DNA of 64,000 nt. Source: Pseudomonadota bacterium. GTDB lineage: Bacteria > Myxococcota_A > Polyangia > GCA-2747355. A program made the position numbers and the translations under genes. Location of the stretch: positions 62,001 through 126,000 of the forward strand of contig JADJDT010000014.1 of the NCBI GenBank assembly GCA_016702545.1. Reading direction: 5' to 3'. The notes under the pieces are model-generated. The model was not told the origin of the DNA. It saw nothing but the letters and a program-made list of their open reading frames with translations, and did not search any database. Shown here piece by piece: positions 1 through 11,429 of this stretch. Positions within the stretch are counted from its first letter, which is position 1, and each line of letters begins with the position of its first letter.

Positions 1-301
1 TCGACGCCTCACCGCTCTCCGAGTCCTCGATCTTGACGGTGGCGCCGAAGACGACCCGCTCGCCCGACAGCTTGGCGGGATCGATCACCTCCGAGAGCGC
101 GAGCTTCGACTCCAGGTCACGAATGCGCCCCTCGAGAAAGCCCTGTCGCTCCTTCGCCGCGTGATACTCGGCGTTCTCCGACAGGTCGCCGAGCTCACGC
201 GCGACCAGGATCACCTCGGAGAGGCGCGGCCGTTCGGCCTTGCACTGGCGCAGCTCTTCCTTGAGGCGAGCGTAGCCGCGGGGGGTCATCGGCACCTTCA
301 T
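1..301 (-). CDS. greA: Transcription elongation factor GreA (3' part cut by window edge)
   Basis: GreA binds RNA polymerase and stimulates cleavage of backtracked nascent RNA. The first 100 residues are visible: the N-terminal antiparallel coiled coil with the conserved GDLSENAEYH segment, whose acidic tip (D and E) reaches the polymerase active site, and the AKERQGF stretch after it. The C-terminal FKBP-like domain lies outside the window. The start ATG at 301 overlaps the TGA of the upstream HEAT-repeat gene in an ATGA arrangement, so the two genes are probably translationally coupled. The family call is firm; only completeness is unknown. Confidence 0.93.
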   Translation of the reverse strand, partial: MKVPMTPRGYARLKEELRQCKAERPRLSEVILVARELGDLSENAEYHAAKERQGFLEGRIRDLESKLALSEVIDPAKLSGERVVFGATVKIEDSESGEAS

Positions 302-1059
302 GGTGTCGGCTCCTTCCTCAGCCGGATATGGCCCTTGCCGTCGATCACGTACTCCTCGGGGAGTTGCTGCTCGAGTGTGCCGCGGTGGCCCTTGACGGTC
401 CACCCGGTCGCCGCGAAGCCCTGGAGGATGCGGTTCTTCAGCCGCCGGCTCTCCTCCTCGGGGTCGGTCAGCAGCGCCAGCAGGGGCTCGCGAGCGACGG
501 CCTCGTCGCCGCGGGCCAGCAGGCCCTCGACGGTGACGAAGCGCACGGTCTCGTCGTGGTCCTGAAGGAAGGGGACGATCGCCGCCGGGACGCGCGCGTC
601 CTCGAACGAGCCGAGGTGCGAGAGGATCTGGATCTTGCGCGAGGGGTCGCGTTCGTAGCCGGGCTGATAGCGGGCCAGCACCTCGGCCAACACCTCCCAG
701 ACCTGCTCGTGGGCGCCGACCTCGCTCAGCAGGCGCAGGCCCCACGACAGCGACGGCGAGCTGAGGAGGTGAGCGCGCAGGGCCGGCAGCACGCGCTCGC
801 CGAGCGCCACCAGACCCTCGAAGACGTAGTCCTTCTCCTCCTCGTCGCTGACGAGGTTGTTGGCGTAGTTGAAGGTGAAGCGACGCAGCAGGCCCTCGAT
901 CGCGCGGTCGCCCCCGTCGTCGAAGAGCAGCTGCAGCGCCGGCTGGCGATCGTCGGGCTTGATGCGCCCGTCGCCGGCCTTGGCGCTCGCCTTCTGCACC
1001 GCGCGCGCGCGTCGTTCATCGCGATTGAAGAGGGATTTCAGCACGCTGTCTCTGCTCAT
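298..1059 (-). CDS. HEAT-repeat protein coupled to greA
   Basis: A 253-residue soluble protein without signal peptide or membrane segment. Its sequence is mostly short paired helices of HEAT/armadillo type, for example the part around residues 140-200 with 'VPAAIVPFLQDHDETVRF' followed by a second helix pair. Such proteins are scaffolds and no catalytic motif is seen. The start is ATG at 1059 and the stop overlaps the greA start, so it forms an operon with greA. I do not recognise a named family, and its tie to transcription elongation is inference from the coupling only. Confidence 0.8.
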   Translation of the reverse strand: MSRDSVLKSLFNRDERRARAVQKASAKAGDGRIKPDDRQPALQLLFDDGGDRAIEGLLRRFTFNYANNLVSDEEEKDYVFEGLVALGERVLPALRAHLLSSPSLSWGLRLLSEVGAHEQVWEVLAEVLARYQPGYERDPSRKIQILSHLGSFEDARVPAAIVPFLQDHDETVRFVTVEGLLARGDEAVAREPLLALLTDPEEESRRLKNRILQGFAATGWTVKGHRGTLEQQLPEEYVIDGKGHIRLRKEPTP

Positions 1060-1126
1060 CTGGGGGCCGCGGTGGCTTCAACCGCCGTCAACCCCGCGGC
1101 AGTCTGCCCCCGGAGCCGCAAAGCGG

Positions 1127-1870
1127 TCAATAGCGCGGCGCGAGGCCCGGTGCGATCCGGGCGTGGTGCGCGGCCACGGCGCTCAGCCAGGGCGCGTAGA
1201 GCTGGGTCGCCGCCGCCTGCAACTCGGCGATGCGGCGCGGCAGGTCGGCCGTCAGTTGCGCCGGGGTCTGCACGGTCTTCGTGGCGAGCGTCGGCGCGTC
1301 GCTAGCCGCGGCCCACTGCTCGACCATCGTCGCCGTCATCTCGACGTGGCACTGCAGCCCGAGGGTCGCGCTGCCGAGGGCGAAGGCCTGGTTCGCACAG
1401 TGCTCGCCGCGCAGCAGCAGCGCCGCGCCAGGGGGCAGCGAAAACGTCTCTCCGTGCCAGTGGAAGGCCGTGAAGCGCGCTGGCAGCGGGTCGCGCCAGG
1501 CGCGGGTACCGGCGCTGTCGACGCGCTCGACCTCGAACCAGCCGATCTCGGGTGCGTGGTGGCGGGTGACCTGGCCGCCGAGCGCCAGGCTGATCAGCTG
1601 TCCACCCAGGCAATGGCCGAGCACGGGGACGCCGGCGCCGACCGCCTCGCGGATCAGTCGCAGCTCGGCCGCGATCCACGGCAGCGAGTCGTTAGCGCTC
1701 ATCGGGCCGCCCATGAAGACGAGGCCGACGACGTCGTCACAGCGTTGCGGCACCGACTCGCCTTCGTCGATGCGCACCAACTCGAGCGTCAGTCCCTGGG
1801 CTGCCAGCAGCTCCGCGAGGAACCCAGGACCCTCGTTGGGGTGGTGGCGGAAGATGCGGACGGTGGGCAT
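1127..1870 (-). CDS. Class I glutamine amidotransferase-like protein
   Basis: A 247-residue stand-alone type 1 glutamine amidotransferase (GMP synthase GATase-like). Visible signatures are the oxyanion segment FMGGPMSAND, the nucleophile elbow GHCLGGQL with catalytic Cys near residue 87, and the later QCHVEMT carrying the catalytic His. Such domains release ammonia from glutamine or act as gamma-glutamyl hydrolases; no synthase partner is encoded next to it, so the substrate is unknown. The start is ATG at 1870 with a strong GAGGAG ribosome site 7 bases upstream. Reading frames running on through the EF-G region on this strand are antisense shadow. It is transcribed divergently from the EF-G gene. 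Confidence 0.88.
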   Translation of the reverse strand: MPTVRIFRHHPNEGPGFLAELLAAQGLTLELVRIDEGESVPQRCDDVVGLVFMGGPMSANDSLPWIAAELRLIREAVGAGVPVLGHCLGGQLISLALGGQVTRHHAPEIGWFEVERVDSAGTRAWRDPLPARFTAFHWHGETFSLPPGAALLLRGEHCANQAFALGSATLGLQCHVEMTATMVEQWAAASDAPTLATKTVQTPAQLTADLPRRIAELQAAATQLYAPWLSAVAAHHARIAPGLAPRY

Positions 1871-1956
1871 CGGGGGCTCCTCAGCGGTTTCGCGCCGGTC
1901 CCGACCTTTGCGGGTGGCGGCCGCGCTTCGGGGGTCGCGTCGGCGCCGACTATCAG

Positions 1957-1962
1957 TATAAT
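1957..1962 (+). promoter_or_regulatory. Candidate -10 box for the EF-G gene
   Basis: A perfect TATAAT lies about 40 bases before the EF-G start, in the only AT-rich spot between the divergent amidotransferase and EF-G genes. No good -35 hexamer is found 16-18 bases upstream, so this is a weak promoter call. Confidence 0.35.
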
Positions 1963-2002
1963 GCGCGGCGCGCCCGCCGCCGATCTCCGACGCCGGCACG
2001 CA

Positions 2003-4057
<2,055 letters not shown>

Positions 4058-4058
4058 G

Positions 4059-4238
4059 CTAGCCCCAAAACAAGCGCGTCCCGCGCTCGTTCTGGGACTA
4101 GATATCACTCAGGGGGCTTTCGCAAAGCCCCCTCGTCGCGGGGAGTGAATCCCCGCGACCACCCATAACGCTCGCCTGTCGGCTCGTTTAGCCCGAAAAC
4201 AAGCAGCTTGCGCTCGAACGCGCTTGTTTTCGGGCTAG
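4059..4238. repeat. Dispersed hairpin element A, copy 1
   Basis: About 180 bp holding four successive hairpins. (1) A CTAG-to-CTAG stem at 4059-4101. (2) A perfect GC-rich hairpin at 4111-4133 (AGGGGGCTTT paired with AAAGCCCCCT). (3) A perfect 9-bp stem at 4135-4159 (GTCGCGGGG with CCCCGCGAC). (4) A 16-bp perfect stem at 4189-4237 (TAGCCCGAAAACAAGC with its complement). A second copy lies at 45871-46053, with hairpins 2 and 3 identical and the outer stems changed in a compensatory way. It directly follows EF-G, so one role could be bidirectional transcription termination. Confidence 0.85.
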
Positions 4239-4310
4239 CGCCGCCGCGTCGACGTCGCTATCTCCGCTAGGGCGTCGCGATCCCCGCTGAGAGCCTGTCG
4301 GGACCGCGCT

Positions 4311-4528
4311 GGGAGCCTGTCGGGAAATGTCGCGAGCCGCCCGAGCGCAAGGCGCGGCGAGCACCGGAGCGGAACGTACGGGCTGGTACGTGAGCACCGG
4401 AGCACAGCCGCACTTCGGCCCATCAAGTGCCGAAGAACGAGCCCGTAGGGCGAGAGCGGCGGGCGCGTAGCGCGCGCCGCGTTAACGCAGCGATCGGGTG
4501 GCGCAGCAATTTCCCGACAGGCTCCTAG
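4311..4528. repeat. Dispersed element B, copy B1 (CTAG-bounded terminal inverted repeats)
   Basis: A 218-bp element with near-perfect 20-bp terminal inverted repeats: GGGAGCCTGTCGGGAAAT at the left, ATTTCCCGACAGGCTCCTAG at the right (4509-4528). The core carries a direct repeat GAGCACCGGAGC flanking the small palindrome ACGTAC-GGGCTG-GTACGT. The right-hand CTAG supplies the TAG stop codon of the neighbouring PEGA gene. A partial extra left end precedes it at about 4291-4303. No open frame, so non-autonomous. Copies lie at 59541-59804 (opposite orientation), 34907-35053 (different stem) and about 61587-61770 (degraded). Confidence 0.85.
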
Positions 4529-5595
4529 GGCAAGGTCAGGAGCAGGCTGCCGGTGGCGGCCGCGGCCACGCCGGAGCCGAGCAGCGTCCAGCCCACCGCC
4601 GCGGTGCGGCGTTCGCTGCGACAGACCTCGTTCAGGGTGCGGCCCACCCTGCAGTCGATCGCGTTGCCGTCCACGATCAGCAGCGCCACGCCGCCGGCGA
4701 CGGCGGCCAGTCCGGCCACGACCGCGCTCCACCCGGCGCTACGGCGCCAGGGCGCCCGCGCGGTGGGCTCGAGGTCCGCGCCGGCCGCGCTGGCGGCGAC
4801 GGCGGGTAGGAGCGTCAGGGCGAGCGAGAGGCGCTCGTTCGGCGTGCTCGTGATCGTGCGCCGCTCCGAGAGATAACCGGCCGTGCGCGCCTCGAGGCGA
4901 TGCGTGCCGGGGGTGAGCGCGAGCGTCTGGGGTGAGCGACCGACGGGCCGGCCGTCGACGACGAGCTCCACCGCCGGGGGCTGCGTCGTAATCGAGACCG
5001 TCGCCGGTGTCCGGCGGTCCACCCGCTGGCGCGCGACCAGCTCGGAAGCCGCCAGGTCTAGCGTTTCGGCTGCGGCACTGATGCCGCAAACATCGCAGCG
5101 ACGCTGGAGCTCACTGATCGTGCGTCCGGTCGTGCCGTCGGCCAACCACAGCTCGAACACATAGTCGTCGTAGCGCACCGTGATGCGTCCGCCGGCCACG
5201 AAGCGCGCGCTGAGCTGGCTCGCCAGCCCCTGCCGGCAGGCAGGACCGCAGCCGCCGGAGGAGGGCAGGGCGATCTTCGCCTGGCTGCCGCCGACGACGG
5301 TCATGCCCGCCGCGGCGACGCCCAGCGACAGGCGTTGGTCGAGGACCTGGAGCGCCCGGGGCGCGAGCTGGCCGGTGACGTCGAGCGGCAAGACCGCGAC
5401 GCGGGCCTGGGCCTGTGCGGGCCGCGCCGCGGCACCCAGCAGCGCCAGCGCGACGAGCGGCGCTGTTGCCCAACGAGCGGCGACCTGGCCGTGCTTGCCC
5501 GAAAAAGGCTGCCAGTGCTTGTTCGAGGAACGGGTGCGCGGCACGGTCGACCGCCCGTGTGACGGGGAAAACTCAAGAGCGATGCGACGCGACAC
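4525..5595 (-). CDS. Secreted/membrane-anchored PEGA-domain protein
   Basis: A 356-residue protein. After about 45 basic residues comes a signal-like hydrophobic stretch ending in ARPAQAQA. Residues about 65-190 resemble the periplasmic part of kinase-linked sensor proteins and contain four Cys in two pairs (CGPAC, CDVC). A PEGA-type repeat follows (TTQPPAVELVVDGRPVG then TPGTHRLEARTAGY), and two hydrophobic helices close the C terminus. PEGA domains are surface-exposed beta modules often found beside Ser/Thr kinases, as here: the kinase gene ends 33 bases upstream, suggesting an operon. The GTG start at 5595 is the first in frame. The stop codon TAG is the terminal CTAG of element B1. Confidence 0.78.
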   Translation of the reverse strand: MSRRIALEFSPSHGRSTVPRTRSSNKHWQPFSGKHGQVAARWATAPLVALALLGAAARPAQAQARVAVLPLDVTGQLAPRALQVLDQRLSLGVAAAGMTVVGGSQAKIALPSSGGCGPACRQGLASQLSARFVAGGRITVRYDDYVFELWLADGTTGRTISELQRRCDVCGISAAAETLDLAASELVARQRVDRRTPATVSITTQPPAVELVVDGRPVGRSPQTLALTPGTHRLEARTAGYLSERRTITSTPNERLSLALTLLPAVAASAAGADLEPTARAPWRRSAGWSAVVAGLAAVAGGVALLIVDGNAIDCRVGRTLNEVCRSERRTAAVGWTLLGSGVAAAATGSLLLTLP

Positions 5596-5628
5596 GGCGG
5601 AAGTCTAACCGCAAGGCGGTCGCCGGCG

Positions 5629-8336
<2,708 letters not shown>

Positions 8337-8463
8337 GATGTCGACCGAAAAGGCGCCCAGTGTAGCGCAAGTCGCGCGGGGTGGCCTGTAACTGCATCGC
8401 TCAGCGCGGCGCCGGCACCCTCGCCGGCGGGCGCGAGGGCGGCGAGCCGGGCGGAGCAAGCGG

Positions 8464-8964
8464 ATGTTGTCGACGGGAACGCGGGCCCCTGACTTCACGT
8501 TGCCGGACAGCGATGGGCAGGCGACGACGCTGGGCGACCTGCTGGCCCGGGGGCCGCTCGTGCTCTACTTCTACCCGGCTGACTTCACGCCGGGCTGCAC
8601 GCGTGAGGCGTGTTCGATCCGCGACGTGCACGACGAGCTACGGCGCGCGGGCCTGGTCGTGGCGGGCATCAGCCCGCAGGCGCCGGCGAGTCACCAGCGC
8701 TTCCGCGAGCGGCACGGCCTGCCCTTCACGCTGCTCGCCGACGCGGACAAGGCGGTGATACGGCGCTACGGGGTGGAGGGGCCCCTGGGCTGGGGGGTGC
8801 GGCGGGCGACCTTCCTCATCGATCCGGATCGCCTGGTGGTCGATAGCCTCTGCGCGGACCTGCGCATTGGCCGGCACACCGCATTCGTGCAGCGGGCGAT
8901 CGATCGCAGCCGGGCGCTCCGTGGCGACGCCGCAGCCGAACTGCAAGCTCCTCGGATTCCGTGA
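8464..8964 (+). CDS. Peroxiredoxin, BCP/PrxQ type
   Basis: A 166-residue thiol peroxidase that reduces H2O2 and organic peroxides in the cytoplasm. The thioredoxin-fold signature is complete: APDFTLPDSDG at the N terminus and DFTPGCTREAC with the peroxidatic Cys and a resolving Cys five residues later, the arrangement of PrxQ alpha-type enzymes. No signal peptide. ATG at 8464 matches the usual family start. It is transcribed away from the kinase gene, and no regulator is nearby. Confidence 0.92.
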   Translation: MLSTGTRAPDFTLPDSDGQATTLGDLLARGPLVLYFYPADFTPGCTREACSIRDVHDELRRAGLVVAGISPQAPASHQRFRERHGLPFTLLADADKAVIRRYGVEGPLGWGVRRATFLIDPDRLVVDSLCADLRIGRHTAFVQRAIDRSRALRGDAAAELQAPRIP

Positions 8965-9044
8965 CCTTGTCGGGTCTTGTGATCAAACGCACATCCACCG
9001 CAGCGCACTTGCCAGGCCGGCCCCGAGCCCCTAAACTGCCCCGG

Positions 9045-9981
9045 ATGCGTCAGGCCGGAATCGTCGTCTTCACCGCGCTGCTGCTGGCCTTTGTGCCCGT
9101 GCGGCCCGCTGCGGCCTTCACCTACGACCACGAGGTCCTGCCCGGCGAGACGCTGGGCACCATCGCGCGCGCCTATCGCACCACGGTGGCGCAGATCCAG
9201 CGCCGCAATCACCTGCGCGGCGGGCGGCTGCGGGGCGGTCAGAAGCTCAAGATCGTCAGTGCGGCGGCGGTTCCACAGCGGCGGCGTGGCGTCTACATCG
9301 TGCAGCCAGGGGATACGCCGGCGGTGGTCGCGCGGCGCCACAAGATGACCTTGAGCCTGTTCGCACGCTTGAATCCGGGGCCGCGGGGCCGTCGCTTGCG
9401 GGTCGGCAAGGCGGTCGCCGTGGTGGTGCTCAAGGGTCGGCCCGAGGGGCGAGTGAGCGGGCTCGTGCCGGTCGCCAGCGGGCCCGGCTTCGAGATCCGC
9501 ACGCCGGCGCGGGCCTGGGGCACCACGCTCACCTCGACCCGCCTGGGCGAGGTCTTTGGTGGCTACGCCGCCACCTACCCCGAGGCGCCGCCGGTGCGCG
9601 TCCACGACATCAGCCTCCCGCGGGGCGGTGGTTGCCCCGCACGCGTCGCATCAGCAGGGCCGTGACGTCGACATCTGCTACCCGCTTCGCGCGCGCTACG
9701 CGGGCGTCGCGCAGCCCGCGCCGGAGATGCTGGATCGAGCGCGCGTGGTTCTTGATCAAGCGCTTCATCGACACCGGCGACGTGATCTATGTGTTCATCG
9801 ATCGTCGACTCCAGCGTGTGCTCTACGAGTACGCCCGCGAGCACGGGGAATCGCCCGAGACGCTGGGCCGGCTCTTCGAGTACCCACGCCGCCACGCCAA
9901 CGCGGTGATCCGCCATGATCCTGGCCACAAGTGGCACTTCCACGTGCGCTTCCGCCAGGCCCCGCCCCCCGCCGAACCTAA
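9045..9981 (+). CDS. LysM penicillin-insensitive murein endopeptidase (MepA/M74-like), frameshifted
   Basis: From ATG 9045 the protein starts with a signal peptide (cleavage near RPAAAF) and two LysM peptidoglycan-binding domains at about residues 25-70 and 85-125. The catalytic part is split over three frames: VHDISLPRGG, then APHASHQQGRDVDICYPL in the next frame (the HxxxGxDVD zinc motif of the MepA family), then WFLIKRFIDTGDV and HKWHFHVRF (HxH zinc motif) in the third. Shifts fall near 9620-9640 and near 9735, and perhaps in the C6 run before the TAA at 9979. All catalytic motifs survive, which favours sequence errors over decay. Expected role: cleaving cross-links in peptidoglycan in the periplasm. 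Confidence 0.75.
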
Positions 9982-11309
9982 GGCCTGCTGTGTCGTTCCG
10001 ACCCCGGGGCCGGGCCGGGGGGGGTGCTGGACCCGCTCGGAAATAACTCATCCATCTGGCCGTCGATCCATCCCGCCGGGCTGCTTGCAGCTCCAGCCAC
10101 AGTATTCCTTCGTCGCTGCGCCTTGCCCGGCGGGCGCCTCAACGCCCAGTTGATCGAGTTATTTTCGAGCGGCGCGCTGGGCAGGGGCCGCTTCGCCCTA
10201 TCGCCCCCCGGCCGCCCCCCGGCCGCCGGGGGGGGGGCGGCGATCTCCGCGACGACCTCCTCGAGGGCGGCGGCGGGCAGCTCGGGAAACACCGGCAGCG
10301 CGAGGCTGGTCGCGGCCGCCCGCTCGGCGTGGGGAAAATCTCCCGCGCGGTGGCCGAGGTGGGCCAACGCGGGTTGCAGATGCAGCGGCCGCGGATAGTA
10401 GAGCCCCGTACCGATGCCGCGCGCCGCGAGGTGTTCGCGCAGCGCATCGCGGTCATGGGCGACGCGAATCACGAACTGATTGTGGACATCGCGGGCGCCG
10501 GGCGCGGTCGCCGCCGGGAGCAACACCTGGGGTGCTGCCGCGGCGAAGAGCTTTCGGTAGCGTGCGGCGTTGGCGCTGCGACGCGCGGTCCAGTGATCGA
10601 GGTGACGCAGCTTTACGCGCAGCACCGCGGCCTGGAGCGCATCGAGCCGGAAGTTGCCGCCGATCAACGTGTGCTCGTGGCGCCGCCCCTCCGCCTGGCC
10701 ATGGACCCGCAGCGCGCGCACCTGCGTCGCGAGGGTGGCGTCGGCCGTGGTGACGAGGCCCCCGTCGCCGAGGCAGCCCAGGTTCTTGCTGGGGAAGAAC
10801 GAGAAGCAGCCGACCTGTCCGAGCGCTCCCGCGCGCACGCCATCGAGCTCGGCGCCGATGGCCTGCGCCGCGTCCTCGATCACGGGGAGCTGCGGTGCCG
10901 CGGCGCGCAGAGGCCGGACGGGACAGCAGCGGCCGAAGAGGTGCACGACGCAGAAGGCGCGGGTCCTCGGGCCGATCCGCGCCAGCGCCTGGTCGATGTC
11001 CATCTGCATCGTCGCTGGGTCGATGTCGACGAAGACGGGGCGCGCGCCGCAGCGGACGATGGCCTCCGGGGTCGCGAAGAACGAGTACGCCGGCGTCACG
11101 ACCTCGTCGCCCGGGCCGATGCCGAGCGCCATCAGCGCCAAGATCAGGGCGTCAGTGCCGTTCGAAACGCCGATCGCGTGCGGTGTGCCGAGATAGGCGG
11201 CAATCTCGTGCTCGAAGGCCGCGACCTCGGGCCCGAGAATCAGCTCCTGGCTGGCCAGTACGCGCTGCACGGCGGCGTCGAGCTCCGGGGGGATCGGCAG
11301 GATGCGCAT
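9978..11309 (-). CDS. DegT/DnrJ/EryC1/StrS-family PLP aminotransferase
   Basis: A sugar aminotransferase of the family that makes amino sugars for surface polysaccharides. Signatures are NGTDALILAL (PLP phosphate binding), EDAAQAIGA, FSFFPSKNLG with the PLP-binding Lys, and GGNFRLDALQAA. Family members are about 370 residues, yet the open frame runs to 443. After EEVVAEIAA the frame enters a run of ten G/C pairs (10228-10237) and then low-complexity and repeat sequence, so the true stop is probably near 10230 and the last 70-odd residues are likely spurious. ATG at 11309. No polysaccharide operon is adjacent. Confidence 0.88.
   Translation of the reverse strand: MRILPIPPELDAAVQRVLASQELILGPEVAAFEHEIAAYLGTPHAIGVSNGTDALILALMALGIGPGDEVVTPAYSFFATPEAIVRCGARPVFVDIDPATMQMDIDQALARIGPRTRAFCVVHLFGRCCPVRPLRAAAPQLPVIEDAAQAIGAELDGVRAGALGQVGCFSFFPSKNLGCLGDGGLVTTADATLATQVRALRVHGQAEGRRHEHTLIGGNFRLDALQAAVLRVKLRHLDHWTARRSANAARYRKLFAAAAPQVLLPAATAPGARDVHNQFVIRVAHDRDALREHLAARGIGTGLYYPRPLHLQPALAHLGHRAGDFPHAERAAATSLALPVFPELPAAALEEVVAEIAAPPPAAGGRPGGDRAKRPLPSAPLENNSINWALRRPPGKAQRRRNTVAGAASSPAGWIDGQMDELFPSGSSTPPGPAPGSERHSRP
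10035..10170. repeat. Dispersed element C, copy C1 (imperfect inverted repeat)
   Basis: An imperfect inverted repeat of about 25 bp brackets this region: the left arm contains AAATAACTC (10041-10049) and the right arm GAGTTATTT (10156-10164). Between them is a core with CAGTAT, GCGCCTTGCCCGG and CTCAACGCC. The same core words recur at 11366-11398 without this stem. It lies between the 3' ends of two convergent genes. Confidence 0.55.
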
Positions 11310-11365
11310 GGGACCTCGCTACTGGGTGGGGGGCCGCCGGCCGTCAAATCGACGCAGCGCAACCA

Positions 11366-11405
11366 ACAGTATGCGCCTTGCCCGGGGACCTCAACGCCGT
11401 TGGCG
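11366..11405. repeat. Dispersed element C, copy C2 (core with a different stem)
   Basis: The core words CAGTAT, GCGCCTTGCCCGG and CTCAACGCC of C1 reappear in the same order and strand, flanked by a short different stem (CCAAC on the left, GTTGG on the right). It sits in the gap between the DegT start and the 3' end of the TPR lipoprotein gene. Confidence 0.45.
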
Positions 11406-11429
11406 CGGGTGGGCGTGGCAGCGCGGGGG

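Noticed and set aside
869..2002. Open frame extending the EF-G gene far upstream
   Set aside because: It lies antisense to the HEAT and amidotransferase genes, and EF-G homology begins only at about 2012.
4059..4238. Element A as integron attC site
   Set aside because: No attC core triplets with GTT and no gene cassettes or integrase are seen; the hairpins are several and perfect rather than one imperfect site.
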